A DNA stretch of 64,000 nt from an uncultured Lachnospiraceae bacterium (GTDB lineage: Bacteria > Bacillota > Clostridia > Lachnospirales > Lachnospiraceae). This document shows, in pieces, positions 41,846 to 51,913 of this stretch. Every line of letters starts with the position of its first letter. The first letter of the stretch is position 1. The notes under the pieces were generated by a model that was given only the letters and a program-made list of their open reading frames with translations, did not search any database and had not been told where the DNA came from. The stretch is taken from assembly GCA_905234245.1 (NCBI GenBank), contig CAJOGN010000001.1:62001-126000 (forward strand), read 5' to 3'. The position numbers and the translations under genes were made by a program.

Positions 41846-42670
41846 TCATTGGAAGAATTTCCAGATATCGGGGTCATTAAATAAAAGAGAGGATAGAGAG
41901 CTAGAACCAAATTCTTTCATGACTGATACTAGTTCATCATACATCTCTTTACACTTCTTTGGATCTTCATCAGGATGTGGTCCAATGTTTCCATCTTCAT
42001 CCTGGATGAATTTCACCCCATTGATTCTGATTACATTGTCATCCAATACAATGATAGAGGATTTTGGTTTATCTGTATCAAATGTAATTTCTGTCTTATT
42101 TTCATCTGGATTATAATTCTCATCATCTTTTAGATAGGATAGTGGTTCAAGAATACCATCTTCATTTCTCTTAAACACAGTACCCTCTGCAGATGATTGA
42201 GCTAGAAAATCACATCTTTCATTCTCTGTATGTCCATCGTGACCTTTTACCCAAGTAAAAGTACATTTATGAGGTTTCTTTGCATCCAGGAGTCTTTTCC
42301 ATAAATCAATATTCTTTACTGGTTTATTTAAAGATGTCTTCCATCCGTTTGACTCCCAGTTATTAATCCATTTTTGATTAAAAGCATTCACAACATATTT
42401 AGAGTCAGTGAATACTTCAATCTTACAAGGCTCCATTAATGATTCAAGTCCAGTAATCACTCCCATTAATTCCATTCTATTATTGGTTGTGATTTTAAAT
42501 CCCTCTGTATATTCCACCACACTTTCTACTGTATCATCTTTATTAAGATATTGAACGATTGTACCATATCCTCCCGGGCCATCGCCACTTCCCTTAGCAG
42601 ACCCATCTGAGTAAATTCTCACCTTTCTTAAAGTAGCCATTATAATACCTCCTAATCTAATTATAATCAA
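41846..42670 (-). CDS. rnhA: ribonuclease HI
   Basis: IYSDGSAKGSGDGPGGYG, TNNRMELMGVI, VFTDSKYVVN, WVKGHDGHTENERCD. Confidence 0.93.
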   Translation of the reverse strand: MIIIRLGGIIMATLRKVRIYSDGSAKGSGDGPGGYGTIVQYLNKDDTVESVVEYTEGFKITTNNRMELMGVITGLESLMEPCKIEVFTDSKYVVNAFNQKWINNWESNGWKTSLNKPVKNIDLWKRLLDAKKPHKCTFTWVKGHDGHTENERCDFLAQSSAEGTVFKRNEDGILEPLSYLKDDENYNPDENKTEITFDTDKPKSSIIVLDDNVIRINGVKFIQDEDGNIGPHPDEDPKKCKEMYDELVSVMKEFGSSSLSSLLFNDPDIWKFFQ

Positions 42671-42767
42671 TTTGGCTATCCAAATTTATAATATATAATT
42701 TACAAATATTTTCTATGATCCGGAAAAATAATCATATATTATACCAATAAGATATAAGAAGGTAGTA

Positions 42768-43086
42768 AATGAGAACCAAGAATCACGGTCTTGGTTCTCA
42801 TTCTACTAGAGGAATCTCCTTGCATGAGGATACATGTAAACCTACTCTGAAAAGAGCCATGCAAGAGATCATAAGAGAGGAAGTGGGATCATGAATTATT
42901 GGACAGTAATGCTCATGGCCGCTGCAGATTGTTTCAACAATCACCGTGGCGAGGAGTTTACTCTTCGGCAACTAGGTGAGAAATATTCTCCAAAAGCCAA
43001 GTCTGGTGAAAAGACCCAAAAGTCAAAGTAACTAGACTCAAAACAAACAACAGCTGTTTAATCCATTCCTCATTAAACAGTTGTTG
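42768..43086 (+). other. sORF cassette copy C
   Basis: Leader stem AATGAGAACCAAG/CTTGGTTCTCATT covaries relative to copies A/B; CTTGCATG/CATGCAAG; sORF; 3' hairpin. Confidence 0.85.
42891..43031 (+). CDS. small ORF of three-copy cassette, copy C (46 aa)
   Basis: MNYWTVMLMAAADCFNNHRGEEFTLRQLGEKYSPKAKSGEKTQKSK. Confidence 0.75.
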   Translation: MNYWTVMLMAAADCFNNHRGEEFTLRQLGEKYSPKAKSGEKTQKSK

Positions 43087-43190
43087 TATTATTAATAATA
43101 AATAAAGCTCCTATAAAATCTGGGAGCTTTATTTTTTCCGTATATTTATATATAAAAGTGATATATTATAATGGTGAAATTAAATATAAA

Positions 43191-43226
43191 GAGCCGAGTG
43201 GAGATAATATCAAGAGCTCGAGCTTC
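43191..43226 (+). promoter_or_regulatory. leader hairpin with conserved loop TGGAGATAATATCAAGAG
   Basis: GAGCCGAG-[loop]-CTCGAGCTTC; counterpart at 23724. Confidence 0.6.
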
Positions 43227-43244
43227 TGTTAATGAGGTGTTACT

Positions 43245-43631
43245 ATGAAGAAGATCAATATCAACTGGGAGAACGTGGAGAACTCTACCTGGTATCGTGC
43301 CCTACAGAAGTACGGGTACGCGTTCTGTGTGTTGGGTGCATCCAACATCGGCGCTAGCATCACTAAGCGCCTCGGGGGCGGTAAGAACGCCCAGGCTGCC
43401 GGCGCGGTTGCTGGCGGCCTGGGGTATTGCCTCCTCCAGGTCAAGCTGGATGATATCCAGCAGAGGCTGGAGGCGAAGGCATCCGACGCCCTTCAGGCCT
43501 GGTTAAAGGGGATGGAGAATTCTGAGGATGATGTCGAGGACTGGGGTTTCCTCAAAGACGCGGCCGCCACCGCTGTGGCATACGGCACGGTCGAGAATAT
43601 CAAGGCTCAGTCCAAGGCTGAGGAAGCCTAA
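43245..43631 (+). CDS. hypothetical protein
   Basis: 128 aa, GC-richer than surroundings. Confidence 0.7.
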   Translation: MKKININWENVENSTWYRALQKYGYAFCVLGASNIGASITKRLGGGKNAQAAGAVAGGLGYCLLQVKLDDIQQRLEAKASDALQAWLKGMENSEDDVEDWGFLKDAAATAVAYGTVENIKAQSKAEEA

Positions 43632-43725
43632 CAAAAAAGAGGTCCGGTGTTTATCGCTGGGCCTTCTTTTTTCCTCAAAAAACAATGATATAAGATAATT
43701 CCGTTATACAAAAGGAGTTGAGATT

Positions 43726-44931
43726 ATGGCAATATTAATTAATGAGCAAAAACTCGTTGACGATAATGTGTTCCAATATGAGAATAGATTGAATAGTTCT
43801 ATCTCCAGATTTTTAGATAAATCCCCAACCTTTGTAACTTACTATCATGTGAATTATCAAGAGACTACTATGGATGGTGGATTTAGAGATATTGAAGAAA
43901 TCTTAGGAAATAGATCCCCATTAAAATTTCAAAAGATTGAAAACTTCCCTCTATATGGAATTGACCCAGTTGTACTGAATATTACAGATAGTGAACAAGG
44001 ATTGGATACAGACTATTCTGGAGAAGCTGTAGTATTACCAAATACAATCAAGCCTCTCCAAAATGATTTTTTTATGATTAATACCATAAAAGGATCTTTT
44101 ATTTTTAGAGTCGTAGCAATCCAATATGATAATATTCGTCCAGATAATTTCTATAAGCTAGAATTCAGATTTGAATATCTGGATGAAGAAAAAGTTGATA
44201 ATCTGAATAATCAGGTACATGAGAGGTTTACATGTCTTCTTGAGAATATTGGGACAGAAAACACTTGTCTCATACAAGAAGAATACATGGATATTGTAAA
44301 TAAAGTAGACTCTATGTATCATGATATGGTTCAAACCTACAAGGTTATTTTTTATAATGAAAGATATAATTGCTTCCTGGGAGAAATCGAAGGAGGTAAA
44401 AAAATCTATGATCCGCTGCAAACAGTATTCTTTAATAAGCATAAACTCTTAAATAGAAAGAATGATTTAAAGACTATTGTATTGACAGAGGGATTTGTAG
44501 ATCCTAAAAGAGAACTTAAGTATGAGAAATCTATCTATCGTTTATTTGAGAGAAGAGATACTAAGCTAATAAGACCATTATATTATAATACGTTTCCTGC
44601 CATGTATAAGAAGGATTCTCAATTCTATCGTTGGCATGACCAATCTATTTATGTCGCAGACATCCCGGTTCTTCCAAATCTGGAGGGAGATATTAATCTT
44701 CTCCCACTAGAGATTGCAAATTCTTTTAAGATGAATGGCCCTACAGAATCTAAGTATATAGAATTAATGCAGAAATTCATCAGAAGAGAAGAGATTAGTC
44801 TATATGATATTCCATTAGACTTAAATGAAGAACTATTATTACTGGATGCAAATGAAGAAGTATTCTTCTTTACACCAATTCTTCTCTATATTATAAAGAC
44901 TACTATGACAAACTTTTTATCTTCAAAATAA
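43726..44931 (+). CDS. hypothetical protein, possibly virion component
   Basis: 401 aa ORF with GGAG Shine-Dalgarno. Confidence 0.6.
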   Translation: MAILINEQKLVDDNVFQYENRLNSSISRFLDKSPTFVTYYHVNYQETTMDGGFRDIEEILGNRSPLKFQKIENFPLYGIDPVVLNITDSEQGLDTDYSGEAVVLPNTIKPLQNDFFMINTIKGSFIFRVVAIQYDNIRPDNFYKLEFRFEYLDEEKVDNLNNQVHERFTCLLENIGTENTCLIQEEYMDIVNKVDSMYHDMVQTYKVIFYNERYNCFLGEIEGGKKIYDPLQTVFFNKHKLLNRKNDLKTIVLTEGFVDPKRELKYEKSIYRLFERRDTKLIRPLYYNTFPAMYKKDSQFYRWHDQSIYVADIPVLPNLEGDINLLPLEIANSFKMNGPTESKYIELMQKFIRREEISLYDIPLDLNEELLLLDANEEVFFFTPILLYIIKTTMTNFLSSK

Positions 44932-44971
44932 AAAAAGAGCACATGGAGAATTTCCATGTGCTCTTTTATCG

Positions 44972-45446
44972 TCAGTTTGCAGTATCAGGTTTATAAGCCT
45001 CGGTACTATTAATCTCATCTTTAGCAGGACCAATTACAAAGTTTCTATTCATTAATTCAATCATTACAAGTTTTTCGAGTTCATCTGCATCGATGACTCC
45101 ATATTTCTGTAGTAATTCTTTTTCTATATTATGCTTTCTTTCTACCAACATAAACTGGTAGTCTGTACAAAGATATTCTTTTCCATCCAGAGTATGAAGA
45201 CTAAGCATAGAATCATCATATTCTTTTACTTCTTCATCCTCATCAATGAATTCCAATTTTAACCCAAGTGATTTTAAAATAACTGAGAAGATTTCTGCAA
45301 CTCTTGAAGTATAGGTAGGACTAATCTTAAATTCATCCTTATCCAAGAGTAACTGCTCAGCTAAATCTCTTCTGCCTTGAGCAGATGTTCTATACATCAA
45401 ATGGAATAACTGAATATCTTCCGGTATGATACCGATTGAGAAATTC
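44972..45446 (-). CDS. RNA polymerase beta C-terminal subunit, exon 3
   Basis: NFSIGIIPEDIQLFHLMYRTSAQGRRDLAEQLL... Confidence 0.75.
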
Positions 45447-45673
45447 CATAGGAATATTATACTCTATATCACTATAGAGATTAGACTATATCTTCAGTTG
45501 TATTAACTGCCCCCTGTTTCCACCGTAGTGTACTCTACTCGATTCACTAATATATTTAGTGTCTTTTGATAGTCGTTGGACTTTATTCTTTTCATAAGAA
45601 TCTTAGCTGCTGATTGTATCATGATGATAGTTTCCAGCAATTAAAGGGGTTTATTAAGAGACCCCAAATCTCT
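45447..45673 (-). ncRNA. group I intron, betaC intron 2
   Basis: 8-bp P1 GAGACCCT with GGGGTCTC; core present; splicing gives RFGEFETL|NFSIG. Confidence 0.87.
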
Positions 45674-46335
45674 AGGGTCTCGAACTCACCGAATCTGATA
45701 GGTGTAGATGACCTCAACTCAGTGAAATTCTTATTTTTATAACTTCTTTCAGGAAGTCCTTTACTGTTGATTGAACCAGTCCCTCTAACGGAGAATCCTT
45801 TCCTCGAGGTCTGTTTTAATTTCAGAATATACATCTCTCCGATAAAAGAAGGATTTAAGAGTTTAATAGTCCTCCCCCATTTATTGATATACATATCATA
45901 TGGGGTGAGGAAATCATACTTATTGTAAATATCTAAAAGTCTAAAGAATATAGGTTTTGTTTCCCACAGAGGATTCTGATGAATAAAGATTCTATCATCA
46001 ATACAACTCTGTATATATTCTTTTTTCTCTGAAGTAGAAAGTTTATCATATACTTCCTTCATTCTGGTTGCTTGAACTTCATTAAAGTCTCTAATTATAT
46101 CAAATAGCAATTTCTCTCTTGCTTTCATAGATTTCATTTTACTCATCTGTGCTCTTACTTTATTACAGATGAAATTAATTGTAATCTCATACATAGGAAA
46201 TGCTGTTGTTCTATTAATGATTGCTAATACATTAAATAATAAATCCACTGTATGTTTTTTCCCATTATCATCATAAAAGAATGGCATCTCTTCATCAGGT
46301 CTTATTTGAGAAATTACTGACTTGTTGCCATATCT
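45674..46335 (-). CDS. RNA polymerase beta C-terminal subunit, exon 2
   Basis: RYGNKSVISQIRPDEEMPFFYDDNGKKHTVDLLFN matches RpoB GRHGNKGVISKI.P.EDMP. Confidence 0.87.
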
Positions 46336-46619
46336 CGTAAGGTATTTTCTTGAGTTTAGGATTTCATTTTTTATTAATTTGTTATAAATTTTATAACATG
46401 ATACCGGACTCATTAGATACCCTATTAGACTATATCTTCACTTATAATAAGTGCTCCGCACTCCCATCATAAAGATGTACTCTACTCGATTCACTAATAT
46501 AATTAGTGTCTTTTGATAGTCGTTGGACTTTATTCTTATAATAAGAATCTTAGCTGCTGATTGTGCTACTATAGCAGGTTCCAGCAATTCACGGAGTTTT
46601 ACACGAGCCGATATTCTTG
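46336..46619 (-). ncRNA. group I intron, betaC intron 1
   Basis: Exon ends ..ACGGGT, intron ends ..CTTACG, exon resumes AGATATGGC; yields GQKLTG|RYGNKSVI; core present. Confidence 0.87.
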
Positions 46620-47747
46620 ACCCGTGAGTTTCTGACCAATCTGAAGAGGAATTGTATTCTTGATTGTAATCTCAACTAAGAGATTTCCGAATACAGTATC
46701 ATCTTTCCATTTTGCATCTGTATTGAGAAAATCGCATGATCTCTTATATAGATAATCGACATTATGTGTATACTTCTTACCAGATTTCATAATCTCTTGG
46801 CAAGTTTCTTTAATTTCTTCATAGTATTTATTTTGACTATGAAGATATTTTAGAACCTGTGCATTGAATGGGTTGTCTTCAACATTTGGATTGTTACAGT
46901 AAACTGTAATGTCTATCACTTTACCTGTCTTATAAAAGGAAATGTCAGAATCTTGAATCTTATTCAAGGAGTTATCTTTAAAATCTGTTAAGAGCTGGTT
47001 TGTGAATAGAGTTCTTTTTACTGCAACTTCTCCATATGAAAACTCTCCGATATCTGGAAAGGGTTTATAAGTATCTTTTGTACCATAGAGATTCAGAAGA
47101 AAGTCATTCTGGTTTATACCTATAGATACTGTGTTGATTTCAATAGAATCCATAGATTTCGCCAATGATTCAGAAACTACACAAGCATCCTCAGATGTAT
47201 AGGGTTCAGTTGTATACATCATGGTAACATTTTTACCATATCCATAATTCATACTATCATCATATGATTTGGATTTGTATACAACGGTTCCTTTTGGAAT
47301 AAAGTCCCCTTCATTTAATTCATCGATTACATCGTTATTATATTCAAAACCAAATACTTCTGTTAAGTTCTCTGTATCTTTTCTTTCCCATACATCATAC
47401 TCTTGTTTTTTCTCATCATATACAAACATCATGTAATAAAATGGTGTATCAATAATATCTCCAAATTTTGCGACCTTTCTATATACAGTTGTATCATGTT
47501 TCGTTCTCCTATAACCGGAGCTGTGTTCTCCGACAACATTTTCTCCATTCGTGAAAAATCCAGGAAAATCAGGCTTTGTCAAATTTGTGTACTGTTTAAG
47601 ATGCGAAGTGAACATAACACTTCTCATGGAGTTATTGTATGCTGGCTGAGTCAACATGGTCATTCCTAAAAGAGATAACGAACCAGTCAGATTCTTGTCA
47701 GCCTCCAATAGCTCATCTTTTAAGTTGTACTTCAAGTTTTCTGCCAT
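46620..47747 (-). CDS. RNA polymerase beta C-terminal subunit, exon 1
   Basis: QPAYNNSMRSVMFTSHLKQY...; ends IPLQIGQKLTG. Confidence 0.87.
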
Positions 47748-47956
47748 AGATAATACCTCCTTGTAAGTGCTACCAATATATAATATATCAATGGTAATTA
47801 AAATAAAGAAAATGCTTATTATTATCGTTAAATAGAATATAAAAAGTGAGGCTAAAAGAAAATAATAGAGATACACACGAAGTGTATCTCTATTATCTGA
47901 AACGAAGTATATCATTGGAAAATAGATGCGATAAATATCTATGATTTAATTATATG

Positions 47957-48392
47957 TTAGTAATTCATCTCATCCTCAATGACATTTAACTCTTCTGGTT
48001 TAACAGAAGACAGCGACTGTTCCAATACAGGAACAATGTGGTCATACATGATCTTATATAGTTCTCTATTCTGAGAGAACTCTTCATAGATATTACTAAA
48101 TTTAAATTTAGAATCTTTATTATTAATGAAATAGTAACCATTCCGGTTACCACCAAGTAAACCAGCACTCTTTGCAAACATAACAGAAGATCTTACACTG
48201 TCGTATCCATGTACTTTATCAAATACGAGAGGAACGATACTTCCGTTTGTATTACTACGGTTTTTAACAAATTGAGCCGTAGCACCAAATCCATCGAAAC
48301 CGTGTTCTTCAGGAGTATATTTTTCAGCGCCTACACTGGTTAAACGAATCATTGTATTTGTATAATACTGTAATGCTTTACCCGCTGGCCAA
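47957..48392 (-). CDS. RecA-like recombinase, exon 2
   Basis: WPAGKALQYYTNTMIRLTSVGAEKYTPEEHGFDGFGATAQFVKNRSNTNG. Confidence 0.82.
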
Positions 48393-48600
48393 CGGGATAA
48401 TTTAGACTATATCTTCAGTTATAATAACTGCCTCTCGCTTCCACTATAGCTAGTGTACTCTACTCGATTTACCATATAGGTATCTTTCGTTAGTCGTTGA
48501 ACCTTGTTATTATAATAATAACCTTGGCTGCTGATTGTATTGTAATAATAGTTTCCAGCAATTCAAGAGGTTTATAGACACCACATGTTAAGCTACGTTT
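48393..48600 (-). ncRNA. group I intron in recA-like gene
   Basis: P1 GACGCT with GGTGTC; core present; splicing gives RQNETL|WPAGKALQYYTN. Confidence 0.82.
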
Positions 48601-50438
48601 AGCGTCTCATTCTGTCTCAAATATCTAAGTTCCGGTGCTTGTGGAACACCCATACCAGGTTTTTCTTTAATGTGATTAATTAGGAATAGAATGATATTAG
48701 CTGCTTTCAGCATTTGCATAGATTCTACAAGGAATCTACCAATCTCTGCAGTCAGTCTCATTTTATCTGTCTGGGTAGAAATTTCCTCTAGAGACTTCAT
48801 ACCATCTTTTGTATTCTCATTGATATATGTAGACATTGATGCTACTGAGTCAATAATCATACATGTTGGCTCGTAAGCATAAATCTCTTTTCCAAACTCA
48901 TCTAGTTTACCAGTATCATATTTATATAAATCCGGATTAGATGTTTTTTCTTTATATAGTTTGGCAATAGATAATTTGATTTCTTCTATAGATGCACCAG
49001 ATTGTCTTAAAATATATTTGTCAGAAAGTTCCGAGGGATTAAATCTGCTTAGTGCACTAACACGAGTCATGTTAGTACCACCCTCGAGGTCATAATGTAT
49101 AACTACACCTGTTTTAAATGGTCTCACAATATTTGACGCAATTTGTATAGCCATACTTGTATTATGTGTAGTAATATAATCGTTCGTTAAATATAGATGC
49201 TCAGGATCGTCTACGTAAATACAGTTCATTTCTTTTTGTACGTTCAATTTTTCTACTTTATAAATGAAATGCTTTTTCAGATTATAGTGGTTCGAGTTAT
49301 TAAATACATCCAGAGCTCTTTCACGCTTCCGTCTTAATCTGAAAAACTTGTATTTTTCATTATTCATTGCATTTATGGTTAAATTAAAACACTCAGACGT
49401 TTTATATTTCTCAGTTCTTTTGTCCTTTGAGATAGTCACTTTGAATCCAAGCCCATTCAGTAAGAATCTGATATTATTAGCAAGCTCGGCACTAGTTGTG
49501 GTATATCCTATACAACCGTTTATATCAATAGAGCCATCAGTATCGAACAATCCTTGAACAAGAGACCACCTCTGATTTAAATCCCCAAATAAATATTCGG
49601 TTGGGATTTTTTTATACCCAGATGTAGTCAGAAGCTCTTGGTATTTTTGAAAAAATATTCTACTTCTATAATATTTCAGTCCGGGCTTTGTGATTTTCTC
49701 ATCTTTTAAAATAAAATTGTAATTGTAATTATGCGGATTCTTCTTGTATCCTTTAGCATCGATTAATCTAGCAATTTCTGCAACGGTTTCTTCATCGTTA
49801 GATGAAAATGTCAGTGCCGGGCACGTATTACAACCGTTTCCAATAAAAGCACCGATTACATATGGGTCGATATCGTATTTTTTTGTTGGATATTCAACCG
49901 CTTCGCATACGTCTATGCATTTATGAGCGTTCGGCCTTGCAGTTTGATACCATTCATATAAATCTTCTGTATTTATCACTTTTCTTTTATCATGCTTTGT
50001 GAAAACTGTCCACAAATGTTTATCACCGCAAACACAAACTCTCCCATCATCAAAAGTTAATTTATACATATCGCGTTTTCCTTGAGGGAATACTTCAAGG
50101 ATCTTTACAGGTTTTCCATGCTTATTAAATACATAATCACCTTTTTTCAAATCACCATATCTTCTCATTCCATCTGGTGTCGGAATGACTTTATCAACCG
50201 GTTCAGCTTTTCCAGTATGACTGCCACCAATAATTGTAACAATTGAGCCAGTGGTAATACCAATAGCTGGATATGTTTGAATTAATTCCCCTTCTTTATT
50301 AAATACATTTACAACGAACCCCATGTTATAATCTAATACAGGGAATCCAGTTTTATATGCAACGAATGTACTATTTGTTTCAAATAAATAACCTGTCTTG
50401 TCATTTGCTCTAAGAGCTTCCAATAAGTAATTTTTCAT
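48601..50438 (-). CDS. RecA-like recombinase, exon 1 with in-frame intein
   Basis: GSIVTIIGGSHTGK-[intein]-TSMAIQIASNIV; MIIDSVASMS (Walker B); LFLINHIKEKPG. Confidence 0.9.
49161..50207 (-). mobile_element. class 3-type intein (349 aa) in RecA-like Walker A
   Basis: AEPVDKVIPTPDG...KHLW...NCIYVDDPEHLYLTNDYITTHN|T; LAGLIDADG-like YVIGAFIGNGC and LVQGLFDTDGSID. Confidence 0.92.
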
Positions 50439-50566
50439 AGTATAATATTCCTCCTATAAAGTGGATTAAGTGATTGTCTACCGTTCAATTACTTTACATA
50501 TCCATTCGTATATCGTTTTTTTTGTTTATGTATTATATATGTGAACATTTAAGGAGGTGAAAAAGA

Positions 50567-51046
50567 ATGTTCATGAATAATAAAGAAATTAAACGCACAC
50601 TGAGAGAGCTTGAGAACGAGCTTTCTCAAGAAATGGAATCCGGCGCGATTCCTGAAGAAGAAGTAGACAAAATCCTATCCAAATATGGAAATATTGGATA
50701 CGCAGTATCCAATTCCAATACGGTGGATTTCTGCTTCAGGCAGGACGACGATGATGACGATTTTATCATCGGAGTTGATTTTTATGATAATACGGTTCTC
50801 ATCGAGGAAATACACGAATTGATGGATTTCGTGGATAGCATCCACGAATGGTCTATTATAGAGACCAGTACGAATGCGGCTATTCGCATTCGTGCCAATA
50901 TTAACGGAGCGAGGCAATTCGCTCTGAAAATATTTGGCGAAAGCTATTATATGAGAACTGTAGATGCTGGTCCTCAGGTGTATGTAGAAACTAATTTTAC
51001 TATTGTAAAATTAGTTTCTACTGACGCGTACAAGTGTCTGTATTAA
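50567..51046 (+). CDS. hypothetical protein
   Basis: 159 aa ORF with AGGAGGTG Shine-Dalgarno. Confidence 0.7.
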   Translation: MFMNNKEIKRTLRELENELSQEMESGAIPEEEVDKILSKYGNIGYAVSNSNTVDFCFRQDDDDDDFIIGVDFYDNTVLIEEIHELMDFVDSIHEWSIIETSTNAAIRIRANINGARQFALKIFGESYYMRTVDAGPQVYVETNFTIVKLVSTDAYKCLY

Positions 51047-51150
51047 AAAATGAAGGTGCTGAAATATGCACCTTCTTTTTTTATTCGAATATTGTTTTTT
51101 TTTGATTATGTATTATAATGATGGAATAAAAAACCTAGGAGGTTAATAAT

Positions 51151-51876
51151 ATGAATAACGCTATGGAAAGAAACATTAAGGAACGCTTTGAACGTCTGTG
51201 CAATGACAGTGGTTTGCACAATTTCCTTGAAGACTATGAAAACCACAGAATCCCTGATACTGTAGATCCTAGACAAATCGGGGAATTCTGTTGTGGCTGT
51301 AAAGAACGCTTCTATATGATGTGTGAGGGATTCTCTCCATATATTCTCAGAAGCTACCTGTTACGCATTTCAAGCTTTTCACTTGTTACCCGTGATTGGG
51401 TCAGTGAATTGGTCACCGCTATGAAGAAATACAGTAAGAAGGATCATCCTAAGGTACTTGAAGTTTGTGCCGGTCTGGGCGTCTTATCATTCGCACTCAA
51501 TGAATGTGGATGTGATTGTATTCCAACCGATTCAAAGACTGAAGTTGGAACCTTCGATTGGGGAGACCAATGGATGGATGTTGAGAAACTCGACTGGATA
51601 GAGGCAGTAAAGAAATATGGTTCTGGTGTCGATTTTGTTGTATGCTCATGGCCTAGGGATGGTGTCTCTCAAGTCATTAAAGAATTCTCTATAGTAAATC
51701 CTGGAGCACCCTTCATTTATATTGGTGAAGGCTGGGGTGGATGTACCGCAGATGATGAATTCTTTGAACACAGCGAAAAACATCATTTCCAAAGTTTTCT
51801 CAGTGAAGTAAACCGTAAATATCAGAGATGGGAGGGGATTCATGATTCTGTATATGCTATGCAGTACATAGACTGA
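51151..51876 (+). CDS. putative SAM-dependent methyltransferase-like protein
   Basis: VLEVCAGLGVLSFALNECG glycine-rich motif, VDFVVCSWPRDGV. Confidence 0.55.
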   Translation: MNNAMERNIKERFERLCNDSGLHNFLEDYENHRIPDTVDPRQIGEFCCGCKERFYMMCEGFSPYILRSYLLRISSFSLVTRDWVSELVTAMKKYSKKDHPKVLEVCAGLGVLSFALNECGCDCIPTDSKTEVGTFDWGDQWMDVEKLDWIEAVKKYGSGVDFVVCSWPRDGVSQVIKEFSIVNPGAPFIYIGEGWGGCTADDEFFEHSEKHHFQSFLSEVNRKYQRWEGIHDSVYAMQYID

Positions 51877-51913
51877 TAAAAAGAAGGCGCATCTTACAGC
51901 GCCTTCTTTTTTG

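Noticed and set aside
40912-46413. Shared C-terminal peptide NCWKLSS in ORFs ending at 40912 and 45619
   Set aside because: It is the translated group I P element (AATTGCTGGAAACT...), read when the ORF caller runs into the intron; not a protein motif.
46336-46413. N-terminus MSPVSCYKIYNKLIKNEILNSRKYLT of ORF 45619..46413
   Set aside because: Intron-derived; the real exon starts at AGATATGGC (RYGNKSVI).
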